DNA from: Actimicrobium sp047621345
GTDB taxonomy: Bacteria; Pseudomonadota; Gammaproteobacteria; Burkholderiales; Burkholderiaceae_D
Length of the DNA stretch: 64,000 nt
Direction: 5' to 3'
Assembly: GCA_047621345.1 (NCBI GenBank)
Contig: JBLHLW010000003.1
Location: forward strand, 1 to 64,000
Each line of letters starts with the position of its first letter. Position 1 is the stretch's first letter. This document shows positions 33,758-43,408 of this stretch, in pieces. The notes under the pieces were generated by a model. The model worked only from the letters and a program-made list of their open reading frames with translations. It was not told where the DNA came from and did no database searches. The translations under genes and the position numbers were made by a program.

Positions 33758-34828
33758 TCACATTGCTGCAAACTGGTCTTGCGCAGGAGACTTGCGGATC
33801 GCTTCCGAAACGGATGCTTGCTCCTCTTTAGCACTTGGGGATGGTGGATTAACGACGGTGTCGTTTGTCACCTTCGGTTGATCTCGTATGATCAGTGGTG
33901 TCGTACTGGTATAGACAGACACGTTTTTGCCAGTAGCAACGGCTTTCAGGCGCTGATATTCAGCAAGCACTTTTGCGCCATAGCCATCGTCATGATCGAA
34001 TGCAGCGGCACCGACGTACATCTTCAGTCCGGCTTCTACAGACCCACCCCGCGATACATACTCTTTCAGGATTCGAGAGCCGACACGAATGTTTGCAACT
34101 GGATTGAGGGCCGCCTTGATTCCGCCAAGATCCTGAAATTTTTCATGGTGAATTTTGGACATGATTTGCATGAGGCCTTGGGCGCCGACCGAGCTTTCGG
34201 CAAACGGGTTGAATCCCGATTCGATAGCGGCCACAGCGAGAATCAGTAGCGGGTCAATTTTGAGGTCATTGGCCGTGGTGTAGGCTGCGGAAACCAGCAT
34301 ATCCGTAGCATCGTTGGCGACGCGGTAGCGTTTTGATATCCAGGTAGAAACCCATTGTTGCTGGCGTTCCGTCCCCTTTACCTTGATGTTATTCTGGCCG
34401 CTCGTTGTTGCTGGTGCATGCCCGTTTCCTGAATGAAGGGGATAAGCATGGACACCGAAGGACATCTTTGGTGTGTCCATAGGCACGGTGGAGTCTACCG
34501 CTCCGATTGGCTGCGCTGGCGCCATCGCACTGAATGGCGACAACGACTTCAGTTGTTGGGCAAGGTCAGGTCGGTAGAACATCAAGGCCAGAGTACACAG
34601 CGCAGCGATCCCGGAAATCATCAGGGCATGGTGGGCGGTGGTGAAGAATCCGCTCAGCGTATCTTTGGCGAATGTACCAAGAGATGTTGAATTACTACGT
34701 AAGAATCGCGCGCATGTGCGCGTCGCCTGGGTAAATCGATTAAGCAATTGAACCTCCTGAATCGTCATAGCTAACGTTCGAACTGCGGCTTCCCGCTGTC
34801 CGAACCGCCTGCCGTGAATCAGATACAT
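33758..34828 (-). CDS. Lytic transglycosylase, SLT domain
   Basis: Membrane-anchored murein lytic transglycosylase. One transmembrane segment (ALMISGIAALCTLALMFYRP, about residues 68-87) is followed by a periplasmic SLT domain with AVAAIESGFNPFAESSVGAQ (catalytic Glu near 206) and GLMQIMSKIH, AALNPVANIRVGSRILKEYV. The N-terminal 65 residues are basic and cytosolic. GGAGG lies six bases before ATG 34828; ATG 34834 touches it and is less likely. The tail after the domain is Ser/Pro/Lys rich and disordered. Confidence 0.88.
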   Translation of the reverse strand: MYLIHGRRFGQREAAVRTLAMTIQEVQLLNRFTQATRTCARFLRSNSTSLGTFAKDTLSGFFTTAHHALMISGIAALCTLALMFYRPDLAQQLKSLSPFSAMAPAQPIGAVDSTVPMDTPKMSFGVHAYPLHSGNGHAPATTSGQNNIKVKGTERQQQWVSTWISKRYRVANDATDMLVSAAYTTANDLKIDPLLILAVAAIESGFNPFAESSVGAQGLMQIMSKIHHEKFQDLGGIKAALNPVANIRVGSRILKEYVSRGGSVEAGLKMYVGAAAFDHDDGYGAKVLAEYQRLKAVATGKNVSVYTSTTPLIIRDQPKVTNDTVVNPPSPSAKEEQASVSEAIRKSPAQDQFAAM

Positions 34829-35218
34829 CGCCATCCTCCGCGTGAAGCGGGCAGACGGCGCCGGAGTCGCTGCGTTGAGCTGAGGGTATACTTCAATACC
34901 GCACCAGTGGCAGACAACTTTTTGCGGGGGGTAAGACTGACGCCTTTTGAAAACACTCCTTAAAATGCCTGTTGGGGCCCCGACCCCGTGAAATGATTTG
35001 GTTTTCTGTTGCAGTGGGCGATTGACGCGCCAGATGCCTTCCTTTTCAATGTTCGCGGATTGTAGGTGTCGTGTTATATCAAGTCAATACTAATATTATA
35101 TAAAATGATTACTGTTTGATCTTTAGCAAGTGGTCGTATTGCAACTTAGTTGAATAAAATCAACGGCTTGTCGTTATTCCTTAAATTGAAAGGCCCGCAG
35201 CCCAGCGGAGCAAAAAAG
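34829..35218. other. Intergenic region between divergent genes
   Basis: About 390 bases. The left half holds a GC-rich palindromic stretch (GGGGCCCCGACCCCG near 34974-34988). The right half is AT rich with candidate -10-like TATAAT-like stretches near 35090-35105. It must carry promoters for the lytic transglycosylase and ubiD. No RNA or recognised operator was found. Confidence 0.45.
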
Positions 35219-36703
35219 ATGAAATATACGGATTTGAGAGATTTTGTTGCTAAATTAGAATCGATTGGTGAGCTAAAGCGCGTCACTTTTCCGGTTTCCA
35301 GCTATTTGGAGATCACGGAAATCTGTGATCGCACACTGCGCGCCGGTGGCCCGGCGCTGCTTTTCGAGCATGTGGATGGGCAATCAATACCCGTGCTGGG
35401 TAACTTGTTCGGCACGCCGCGACGGGTTGCCCTAGGGATGGGGGCAGAGGAAGTGAGCGAGTTACGCAAGATCGGCCACGTTTTAGCGATGTTGAAGGAG
35501 CCAGAGCCACCAAAAGGTTTTAAGGATTTGCTTGGCTTGACCTCGCTGGTGAAGTCCTTGTGGGACATGGCGCCTAAGGAATTGCGCTCTGCTGCGTGTC
35601 AGGAGGTTGTGCTGGAGGGGGATGCCGTTGATCTTGGCCGACTCCCCATTCAGCATTGCTGGCCGGGAGACGTCGCACCACTGATTACTTGGGGGTTGGT
35701 CATCACGAAGGGACCACATAAAAAGCGTCAGAATCTGGGGATTTATCGTCAGCAAGTGCTCTCGCGTAACAAGGTCATCATGCGCTGGTTGGCGCAGCGT
35801 GGTGGGGCGCTCGATTTCCGTGAGCACGCCAAGGTCAACAAGGGGCAGCCGTATCCGATTTGTGTGGCTCTTGGTGCCGATCCGGCGACGATATTAGGCG
35901 CCGTCACTCCAGTGCCGGACAGCCTCTCCGAGTACCAGTTCGCAGGGCTACTGCGCGGCAGTCGCACGGAGCTGGTCAAGGCCATCGGTAGCGAGTTGCG
36001 CGTTCCAGCAACGGCAGAGATTGTTCTCGAAGGCCACGTTTATGCGGATCCGAGTCATCCATCTGGTTATGAGCATGCTTTGGAAGGTCCTTACGGTGAC
36101 CATACTGGTTACTACAACGAACAGGACATGTTTCCAGTACTAACGATAGACCGCATTACGATGCGACGTAATCCGATCTATCACTCCACGTATACTGGCA
36201 AGCCGCCAGACGAGCCTGCGATTCTCGGTGTGGCACTTAATGAAGTGTTCATTCCGCTGCTGCAGAAACAGTTCACCGAGATCACCGACTTCTATCTTCC
36301 ACCAGAGGGCTGTAGTTATCGGATGGCAGTCGTTCAAATGAAGAAATCCTATCCGGGGCACGCCAAGCGTGTGATGTTCGGCGTCTGGAGTTTCTTGCGG
36401 CAATTCATGTATACCAAATTCATTATTGTGGTCGACGAAGATGTTGATATACGGGACTGGAAAGAAGTGATTTGGGCCATTACGACCCGTGTCGATCCGC
36501 TGCGCGATACAACACTGGTCGACAACACGCCGATCGACTATCTTGATTTTGCATCACCTATTAGTGGGCTTGGTAGCAAGATGGGTATCGACGCGACGAA
36601 CAAGTGGCCTGGTGAGACCGACCGTGAGTGGGGCAGTACGATCAACATGAGCGATGAAGTCAAGGCCCGTATCGACAGCATCTGGGATAAGTTGGGCATT
36701 TAA
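35219..36703 (+). CDS. ubiD: 4-hydroxy-3-polyprenylbenzoate decarboxylase UbiD
   Basis: Prenylated-FMN-dependent decarboxylase of ubiquinone synthesis. About 494 residues: MKYTDLRDFVAKLESIGEL at the start, the glycine-poor DRTLRAGGPALLFEHVDGQS, then LGIYRQQVLSRNKVIMRWLA and EGPYGDHTGYYNEQDMFPVL, which includes the catalytic glutamate region (E-x-P-(Y/F)-G-D). It needs UbiX to make the cofactor, which is not in the window. ATG 35219 has GGAG 10 bases upstream; the frame opens at 35150. Confidence 0.95.
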   Translation: MKYTDLRDFVAKLESIGELKRVTFPVSSYLEITEICDRTLRAGGPALLFEHVDGQSIPVLGNLFGTPRRVALGMGAEEVSELRKIGHVLAMLKEPEPPKGFKDLLGLTSLVKSLWDMAPKELRSAACQEVVLEGDAVDLGRLPIQHCWPGDVAPLITWGLVITKGPHKKRQNLGIYRQQVLSRNKVIMRWLAQRGGALDFREHAKVNKGQPYPICVALGADPATILGAVTPVPDSLSEYQFAGLLRGSRTELVKAIGSELRVPATAEIVLEGHVYADPSHPSGYEHALEGPYGDHTGYYNEQDMFPVLTIDRITMRRNPIYHSTYTGKPPDEPAILGVALNEVFIPLLQKQFTEITDFYLPPEGCSYRMAVVQMKKSYPGHAKRVMFGVWSFLRQFMYTKFIIVVDEDVDIRDWKEVIWAITTRVDPLRDTTLVDNTPIDYLDFASPISGLGSKMGIDATNKWPGETDREWGSTINMSDEVKARIDSIWDKLGI

Positions 36704-36770
36704 ATAGCCCCGTCTTAACCCGGGTCATTTATACCCGCCCAGCGTAGAACTTTCTGTTAGACTTCTCCCT

Positions 36771-36866
36771 GGCGGGCCCCTGCGCATTGTGGCATGGCCA
36801 ACCTGGTCAGGTCGGGAACGAAGCAGCCACAGTCATTATCCATAAGTGCCGTAGACAAGGCTCGCC
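36771..36866 (+). ncRNA. ffs: 4.5S-type signal recognition particle RNA
   Basis: The conserved apical core GTCAGGTCGGGAACGAAGCA (the Ffh-binding asymmetric and symmetric loops) is present at about 36805-36831. The ends pair: GGCGGGCC (36771-36778) with GGCTCGCC (36859-36866), one G-U wobble. The size of about 96 nt fits the small bacterial form without an Alu domain. It lies between ubiD and dnaX; ffs-dnaX proximity is common in proteobacteria. Confidence 0.92.
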
Positions 36867-36892
36867 TTCTAGAATTCTGAAAAATGATCGAT

Positions 36893-36929
36893 CTGTCGTA
36901 CCTACGGTGCGACAGGCGGTCTTTTTTTT
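36893..36929 (+). terminator. Terminator downstream of ffs
   Basis: CTGTCGTACC (36893-36902) pairs with GGTGCGACAG (36906-36915) with one wobble and a TAC loop. GCGGTC and eight T follow. The T run begins a few bases after the stem, so the call is good but not ideal. Confidence 0.65.
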
Positions 36930-37553
36930 CACCATTATCCTGTTCCTCTATCCCTCACCACTCGAAACAGATATCTCCACTAGCTTAACTGCCCCTCTTT
37001 TTTCGTTCCACCATCCTTCCACTGCGACGCTCTTTTCACGCCAATATCGCCGTCGTTCCGTGGATATCAATGTCTACGACATCCTGCTTGTGGCCTATAG
37101 AGCTGATTGCTTTAAATTCAGACGATTTGGGTAACGACCGGGCACTGTTGAAATTGATATTTGTCGTCTATTTGTTCACTGTTGCTTACGCTCTTGTCGC
37201 TTATCTCGAAAATTGACTTTAAAATTTCACTGTTATTAAGAAATTTAGGCGGCTAATCGTTGTTATTTTTCTGTTTGGATATCCCATCTGGCTTTGGATT
37301 GGCTCAATAGGAAAAGATGTGATTTTTTTCAAAACATTGAAAATAACAATCAGGATTATTAGATGTGTCCTAAAAATAATCTATCGAAGAGGAATAGGGT
37401 TTAATCATTGTTAGTATATAATCTTCAGAAATGTTTTATTTGGCAAAGCGAAACGTTCAGTGGTGCCTCTAAGGATGCAGCAATGGTTGTACTAGTCGAA
37501 TAGAGAAAAATCGCCTGTATCAACTTATTTTTTAACATTACCGGAAATCTACA
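36930..37553. other. AT-rich intergenic region upstream of hns
   Basis: More than 600 bases without a credible gene. AT content rises towards 37200-37450, with many A/T runs. This is typical of an H-NS-bound, autoregulated hns promoter region. An open frame at 36787-37134 starts inside ffs and has no coding character. Nothing else was recognised. Confidence 0.5.
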
Positions 37554-37844
37554 ATGTCAACATATAAAGAGTTAACCGTCCAGATTGAAAATCTTCAAAA
37601 GCAAGCTGCACATGCCCGCCAGAGTGAGATTGCTAATGCGATTGCTGATATCAAGGAGAAAATGCGTGACTATGGCATTACGCTGGCAGATCTTGGTTTG
37701 ACTGGTGCCAAGAAAGCCGGTAAGGCAAAGGAGCCTGTTGCTGCGAAATTTCGTGACACAATTTCTGGTGCAACTTGGTCCGGGCGTGGCAAGCCGCCGC
37801 GCTGGATCGCTGGCCAAGATCGGGATGCATTCATTATTAAGTAA
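37554..37844 (+). CDS. H-NS family nucleoid protein
   Basis: A 96-residue DNA-binding silencer of AT-rich DNA. The N-terminal half (KELTVQIENLQKQAAHARQS) is a coiled-coil oligomerisation region. The C-terminal domain ends with DTISGATWSGRGKPPRWIAG, the AT-hook-like DNA-contact motif typical of betaproteobacterial H-NS. CGGAAA precedes the ATG. It is monocistronic with its own terminator and sits in the AT-rich stretch it probably controls. Confidence 0.93.
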   Translation: MSTYKELTVQIENLQKQAAHARQSEIANAIADIKEKMRDYGITLADLGLTGAKKAGKAKEPVAAKFRDTISGATWSGRGKPPRWIAGQDRDAFIIK

Positions 37845-37881
37845 GAGCAGCCGCCTTACGCGGAAATGTGGTGAAGCAGGA

Positions 37882-37948
37882 TAAAAGCGTCTTATAGATA
37901 CACACGAATTTGGTTCGTATGTATTTACAGGGCGCTTTTTAGTTTTTC
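37882..37948 (+). terminator. Long hairpin terminator after hns
   Basis: An inner stem ATACACACGAA/TTCGTATGTAT (one C-A mismatch, TTGG-type loop) is framed by an outer AAAAGCG (37884-37890) and CGCTTTT (37933-37939), followed by TAGTTTTT. The outer arms plus T tract give a plausible terminator. Confidence 0.7.
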
Positions 37949-38460
37949 ATGAATGACATTTGTTACCCGTTACAGTTAATCTTTTGTCTCTTCGTGAGAC
38001 GAAATTTCCGTCTTAAGGGCGGTCTGTTTAACGATCCATACCAATTCAACTCTCGTCGCCTTGATCCGCTCCTCGCCCTAAGTAACTATCTTGGATAGCC
38101 TCTGACATATTGATTTCTTAACCACGGATGGGAGAATTATTGTTTCGCGGATAGAAACCTGAAGCGTTGGAATTGTTGGTATGAAGGCGGGGCGTTCTCG
38201 GCATTAAAATGATGTGACCATTGTTAGTGCAAATGGCTCCATCTGATCTTGGGAGTCGTCACACTCTAGAACCAAGGTGTGCAGATTCTTCGTCATCTGG
38301 TGGCTGCACCGCAGTCAGTTAAGAAATACGTAATAATATGAAATGTTTTTGAACCTACCTTTCCTCGAAAGCACTCGATGTGGCGATTTTTTCGGCTATT
38401 CCGGAGTGAACTGCGCTCGCATGCTGGTCTAATAATCTTAAACTCATCAGCGATTTATTC
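37949..38460. other. Intergenic region upstream of the RND genes
   Basis: About 510 bases without a recognisable gene. A short perfect hairpin (GTCTC-TTCGT-GAGAC, about 37996-38010) and another GACGAAATTTCCGTC follow each other near the left end. No regulator gene is encoded here, although RND operons often carry one. No promoter can be assigned with confidence. Confidence 0.45.
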
Positions 38461-39615
38461 ATGCACCGTAAATTGAAAAATACTCTCGTCGGTATTGTTG
38501 TCATCGGCCTGTGCGGTGCGAGCTATGTTTGGTACGTAGCTAAAATGCAGTCGATACAAAAGCCAAAAGTTGAATTGATTCAGTTTGTGCGAACCACGAT
38601 TGCCGATCAGAAGGCATTGCCAATCAATCTGTTCGCCAATGGGTATGTGACAGCAATCAACACGGTCGATGTGCGACCGCGAGTGCAAAACATCGTACGC
38701 GAAGTCCATGTTCAGGAAGGCCAGGACGTGCGTGCCGGACAATTGCTGATCACGATGGACCAGCGCACAGAGTTGTCGGGTGTCGACCGGGCACAAGCCC
38801 AAGTGGCGCGTGGTCGTGCCGATTTGGCGGATGCCGAGGCGACGCTGAGTCGCAATCAGGAACTGCTGGATAAAAAATTCATTGCCAAGGCGGTGGTGGA
38901 TACGGCTCGTAACAAGCTTGATGCATTGCGAGGCGCCTTGGCCGCCGATCAGGCCGCCGTCAAGTCGAGCATGATCGCGCTTGATTACACCCTGGTTCGC
39001 GCTAGCATTAGCGGACGCATCGGCCTCATCAATGTTCATCCAGGAAGTCTTGCACAGCCAACTGCCGCACCGATGCTGACAATTTCGCAACTCGATCCTA
39101 TTGCTATTAGCTTTACCTTACCAGAGCGGGAACTGTCCAACTTGCGTATTACTTATCCGCAAGGTAATACGCCTGTAGTAGCTGAAGTCGCCGGCAAGGG
39201 CGAAGAAACCGGAAAACTTATTTTCATTGACAACGCAGCCGACGCGCAAACCGGAACCGTCCGCATGAAAGCCCGTTTCAATAATCCCGATCGCAGCATG
39301 TGGCCTGGAACGTTTGTTTCGGTACGACTGGTTTCGCGCACGCTGCCCGGCGCGATAATTGTGCCTGCACAAGCCGTTGTCACTGGTCCCGTCGACAAAT
39401 TTATCTACCTGGTGCAGCCCGATAATAAAGTGACGAAGCAAAAAGTTGTGGTGGTGGCAATTGAAGATGGCAAGGCCGCTGTAACCGGCATCGTGGCCGG
39501 CACCCGGGTGGTGGTCGAAGGCGCGCAAAATTTGCGTCCTGGTGCCACGGTCAAAGAAACGAAAACGGTCGGTGGTGGTAGTGGCTCGGACATTACCGCA
39601 CCGCGCGCACTGTAA
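38461..39615 (+). CDS. RND efflux periplasmic adaptor (MdtA-like)
   Basis: A 384-residue membrane fusion protein. An N-terminal anchor (TLVGIVVIGLCGASYVWYVA) precedes the lipoyl-like half VRPRVQNIVREVHVQEGQDV. A helical hairpin with many Ala, Asp and Arg follows at about 95-165, then the beta-barrel with GRIGLINVHPGSLAQPT and VPAQAVVTGPVDKFIYLV. It joins the RND pump to an outer-membrane channel. It is followed 48 bases later by the pump gene; no outer-membrane factor gene is nearby, so a shared TolC is likely. Confidence 0.92.
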   Translation: MHRKLKNTLVGIVVIGLCGASYVWYVAKMQSIQKPKVELIQFVRTTIADQKALPINLFANGYVTAINTVDVRPRVQNIVREVHVQEGQDVRAGQLLITMDQRTELSGVDRAQAQVARGRADLADAEATLSRNQELLDKKFIAKAVVDTARNKLDALRGALAADQAAVKSSMIALDYTLVRASISGRIGLINVHPGSLAQPTAAPMLTISQLDPIAISFTLPERELSNLRITYPQGNTPVVAEVAGKGEETGKLIFIDNAADAQTGTVRMKARFNNPDRSMWPGTFVSVRLVSRTLPGAIIVPAQAVVTGPVDKFIYLVQPDNKVTKQKVVVVAIEDGKAAVTGIVAGTRVVVEGAQNLRPGATVKETKTVGGGSGSDITAPRAL

Positions 39616-39663
39616 CGGTTAGTGGCCACGCCTCCAACGACGGCATTTTTTTGAATTGATATC

Positions 39664-42600
39664 GTGAATATTTCCGAACTTTGCATTCGTCGTCCGGTGA
39701 TGGCGGTGTTGCTGTCGACCGCCATTGTCGTTGTGGGATTGTTTGCCTATTTGAAACTGCCGATCGCTGCCTTACCGACCTACAATACGCCGGTCATCAA
39801 CGTAACAGCCTCTTTGCCTGGTGCCAGTCCAGAAATCATGGCGGCATCGGTTGCAACGCCTTTGGAAAAGCAGTTTTCGACTATTTCCGGCATCAGCACG
39901 ATCAGTTCCAGCAACACGCTGGGTAGTACGTCGATCGTGCTCGAATTCAATTCGGATCGTGATATCGATGCGGCGGCAGTGGATGTGCAGGCCGCTTTAT
40001 TGCGCGCGCAACGCAGTCTGCCGGTTGAGCTGACTGCGCTACCGGCCTACCGCAAGGTCAACCCGGCCGATGCGGCCGTGTTATTGGTGGCGTTGACGTC
40101 GCCGTCGATTTCGCTGGCAGACCTGAACGACTATGCCGAGAACCTGATCTCGCCCACCTTGTCGACGATTGATGGCGTCGCTCAAGTTGTCGTCTACGGC
40201 CAGCGCCGCTTTGCGGTGCGCGTCAAGGTACGGCCAGACGAGCTGGCCGCACGCAACCTGACTCTGGATGAACTGGCGACGCTGATTCATGCCGCCAACA
40301 CCAACGGACCGGTCGGTGTACTTGATGGGCCACGCCAGAGTTTGACCTTGGAAGCAAATCGCCAGTTGCGGAACGCGGCCGAGTTCGGCGAATTGATCAT
40401 CAGTACGCGGGAGGGTTACACCACGCGGCTCAAGGATGTCGCCAATGTCGAGGACAGCGTTGAATCCGCCAAGAGCGGTAGCTGGGTCAATGGCGAGCCA
40501 TCGATTGTGCTGGCCGTGCAGCGTCAGCCCAATGCGAACACGGTTGCCGTTGTCGATGCGGTCAAGGCAACGCTGCCGCGCTTCAAGGAACAAATGCCCG
40601 CCTCGATCGAGATTCATGAGTTGAATGACAGGTCGCAGTCGATCCGGGAATCGATCGTCGATGTTCAGCACACCCTGATCCTGACGGTCGTGCTGGTAAT
40701 TTTAGTGATTTTTCTCTTTCTGAAGCGCCTTTCTGCGACAGCTATCCCGGTCGTGACCTTGCCGATTTCGTTGATTGGCTGCTGTGCGCTGATGTACGTA
40801 CTTGGCCATAGTCTCGATAATATTTCTCTGCTGGGAATCACGATCGCGGTCGGACTGGTTGTCGATGACGCTATCGTCATGCTTGAAAATATCGTGCGCT
40901 ACGTCGAACAAGGCATGACGCCGATGGCTGCCGCACTCAAAGGATCTCGTGAAGTTGGCTTCACGATCCTGTCGATCTCAATTTCGCTGGTAGCGGTATT
41001 TATACCGATTTTCTTCATGCCCGGCGTGATTGGACTGATCTTCCGTGAGTTTGCCGCAGTCGTCTCGCTGGCGATCATGGTGTCGGCATTGATTTCGCTG
41101 ACGTTGGTGCCGATGCTTTGCAGCCGGTTCCTGAAACATGCGCCGTCGGAGGACGACAACTGGGTCAGCCGCAAATTCGAAAAGGGCTTCAATGCTGTTC
41201 ATCGCGGCTACAGTCTGGGTCTCGAGTGGTGCCTTGCGCATACCCGGATAGTGCTTATTGGTGCGCTGTCGACTTTTCTGCTCACCGGCTTTCTGTTCAT
41301 CGAGATCCCGAAAGGGTTTTTCCCGACCGAAGATATTGGCCAGATTCGTGCATCGATCGAAGGGCCGCAAGATATTTCCTATCCGGCGATGGTGAAGCTG
41401 GTTCAGGCTACAGCCGACATCATCCAGAACGATGCCAACGTGATGTCCGTGACCTCACGCGTCACCAGCGGCAGCAGCGGGGCACTGTTCATCGGACTCA
41501 AAGCGCGTGGTGCCCGAGAACCGATGGACCGCGTGCTGGAGCAGTTGCGCAGCAAGCTCGGTGCGTTGCCGGGGCTGTCAGTCTATTTGTCACCGGTGCA
41601 AAATCTGAGCCTTGGTGGTCGTTCCAGCAAAAGCCGTTACCAATACGTGCTGCAGAGCGTGAAGGCTGACGAGCTGACCACCTGGTCCGACCAAATTCAG
41701 GCCAGGATGCGCGCCAATCCGATTTTCCGGGATGTCACCAGTGATTCGCAATTGGGTGGTTTGCAGGCCGTGGTCGATATCAATCGCGATCGCGCCAGTG
41801 CTGCCGGAGTCCAGCTACTCGACATCCGTACCGCGCTGTACAGCGCGTTCGGCGATCGTCAGGTATCGACGATATTCACCACTAGCAACAGCTACCAGGT
41901 GATCCTGCAGGATGGCGAGTCGGGTCTGCAGGACGAGGCCGACCTGAGCAAAATTTATGTCCGTAGCAAGGCCGGCGTGCTGGTGCCGCTGATGAGTCTG
42001 GCAACCGTGAAGCGCACCGCTGGGGCAATTTCGGTGAACCACCAGGGTCAGTTGCAGGCCATCACCGTCTCGTTCAATCTGGCGCCGGACGTGCCGCTAG
42101 GCAACGCCAGTGCCGCCATTGACCAGATCAAGGCCGATTTGAGCCTGCCGCCGACGGTAATTACGTCGTACGCCGGCGATGCGGCAGTCTTCCAGTCATC
42201 CCAAGGTAGCCAGATAGCGCTGTTATTGCTGGCCGTGGCAGTGATCTACATTTTGCTGGGTGTGCTGTACGAAAGCTATATCCATCCACTCACTATTCTG
42301 GCGGGCTTGCCGTCGGCTGCAGTGGGGGCATTGCTGGCATTGCGATTGTTTAACTTCGAACTGACACTGATTGCTACGATCGGCATCTTGATGCTCATTG
42401 GTATCGTGAAGAAAAACGCGATCATGATGATCGACTTCGCCCTCGAAGCACAGCGGGTGCAAGGTGCCACACCCTTCGACGCGATCCGCTCGGCCTGTCT
42501 GCTGCGTTTCCGTCCGATCATGATGACCACGCTGGTCGCGTTAGTCGGTGCCTTGCCGATTGCATTCGGTCTCGGTGCCGGCGCCGAATTGCGACAACCA

Positions 42601-42768
42601 CTCGGCGTCGCCATCGTGGGGGGCTTGCTGGTGTCGCAAGTGATTACGCTCTTCATTACGCCAGTCATCTACCTGGTACTGGATCGCTTCAGTGGAGCAG
42701 GACCTCTGCTAACGGATCTTGGTGTGCTGGAAGCGCCTGCTTCTGCCAGTTTGCCTGCCGTGTATTGA
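39664..42768 (+). CDS. RND multidrug efflux permease (MdtB/MdtC type)
   Basis: A 1,034-residue proton-driven pump with the twelve-helix layout. RRPVMAVLLSTAIVVVGLFA opens helix 1. The proton-relay aspartates are in GLVVDDAIVMLENIVRYVE (helix 4) and the partner lysine in GIVKKNAIMMIDFALEA (helix 10). The two large periplasmic loops are present (about 40-340 and 560-870). GTG 39664 is the first start; its ribosome-binding site is weak. Similarity to MdtB/MdtC is by pattern. Substrate unknown; probably drugs or bile-salt-like compounds. Confidence 0.94.
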   Translation: MNISELCIRRPVMAVLLSTAIVVVGLFAYLKLPIAALPTYNTPVINVTASLPGASPEIMAASVATPLEKQFSTISGISTISSSNTLGSTSIVLEFNSDRDIDAAAVDVQAALLRAQRSLPVELTALPAYRKVNPADAAVLLVALTSPSISLADLNDYAENLISPTLSTIDGVAQVVVYGQRRFAVRVKVRPDELAARNLTLDELATLIHAANTNGPVGVLDGPRQSLTLEANRQLRNAAEFGELIISTREGYTTRLKDVANVEDSVESAKSGSWVNGEPSIVLAVQRQPNANTVAVVDAVKATLPRFKEQMPASIEIHELNDRSQSIRESIVDVQHTLILTVVLVILVIFLFLKRLSATAIPVVTLPISLIGCCALMYVLGHSLDNISLLGITIAVGLVVDDAIVMLENIVRYVEQGMTPMAAALKGSREVGFTILSISISLVAVFIPIFFMPGVIGLIFREFAAVVSLAIMVSALISLTLVPMLCSRFLKHAPSEDDNWVSRKFEKGFNAVHRGYSLGLEWCLAHTRIVLIGALSTFLLTGFLFIEIPKGFFPTEDIGQIRASIEGPQDISYPAMVKLVQATADIIQNDANVMSVTSRVTSGSSGALFIGLKARGAREPMDRVLEQLRSKLGALPGLSVYLSPVQNLSLGGRSSKSRYQYVLQSVKADELTTWSDQIQARMRANPIFRDVTSDSQLGGLQAVVDINRDRASAAGVQLLDIRTALYSAFGDRQVSTIFTTSNSYQVILQDGESGLQDEADLSKIYVRSKAGVLVPLMSLATVKRTAGAISVNHQGQLQAITVSFNLAPDVPLGNASAAIDQIKADLSLPPTVITSYAGDAAVFQSSQGSQIALLLLAVAVIYILLGVLYESYIHPLTILAGLPSAAVGALLALRLFNFELTLIATIGILMLIGIVKKNAIMMIDFALEAQRVQGATPFDAIRSACLLRFRPIMMTTLVALVGALPIAFGLGAGAELRQPLGVAIVGGLLVSQVITLFITPVIYLVLDRFSGAGPLLTDLGVLEAPASASLPAVY

Positions 42769-43408
42769 CCGACTGGCTGGCCATTGCACAGGCCGCTCTC
42801 TGGTACCTGGCAGCGCCTTCGCCGCAAACCTTCTCTGGTTTGAGTAATTTGTCAACATTTCTCAAATGAAATTATAGATATAACAACCAATGCCAATTTG
42901 AATCAGACCTGTTACTGCTGAATTGGCCTATTGATAATTAATTTTGACAACGGAATCGATGTCGCCTAAATCGGTGCTAAAAGTTCCCGTTATTTTTCAG
43001 TAATATTTCCCATTTTTATTAATAGTTGCATTGCGTGATAAAAATCAATCACATAGAATTTTTCCGTTGATTAATTTTATCCGAGCAAAGCGGGTCTAAG
43101 GCAGGGAAATAGTGAGGTACTGATCGTATTTAATCAGGTCAGTCTGATTTCCTTGTCTTTCAGTTTTACGGGTTACTTACTGCGAAACGCAGCATGCTCG
43201 TTTTTTCACGCCCTGTCTTCTTAACAGGCAGTTACCAAGGCCAATGCCCATTCAGACCCCGGGGTACGAGCCGACAACACCCGCGCTGACCACACGATTT
43301 TAAAGGGATTCTCCTCCTGTTGGCCGCGCTTTGCCTGCACGCTTTGACCTAAATCAGGCGCTTGCTTGTCTTGCGCCGAGTTTTTATTACCAATTAATGG
43401 GAATATTC
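42769..43408. other. AT-rich intergenic region
   Basis: About 640 bases between the RND gene and the Tat-signal protein, with A/T-rich stretches around 42840-43080 and higher GC near 43230-43330. No gene, repeat or RNA was recognised. A short frame from 43331 is in phase with the next gene but lacks a signal-peptide-like start. Confidence 0.45.

Noticed and set aside
33743..34249. Plus-strand frame of 168 codons opposite the lytic transglycosylase
   Set aside because: It starts at the terminator and overlaps the SLT domain coding region on the opposite strand.
36787..37134. Open frame of 115 codons overlapping ffs
   Set aside because: It begins inside the SRP RNA, runs through its terminator and has no protein-like features.
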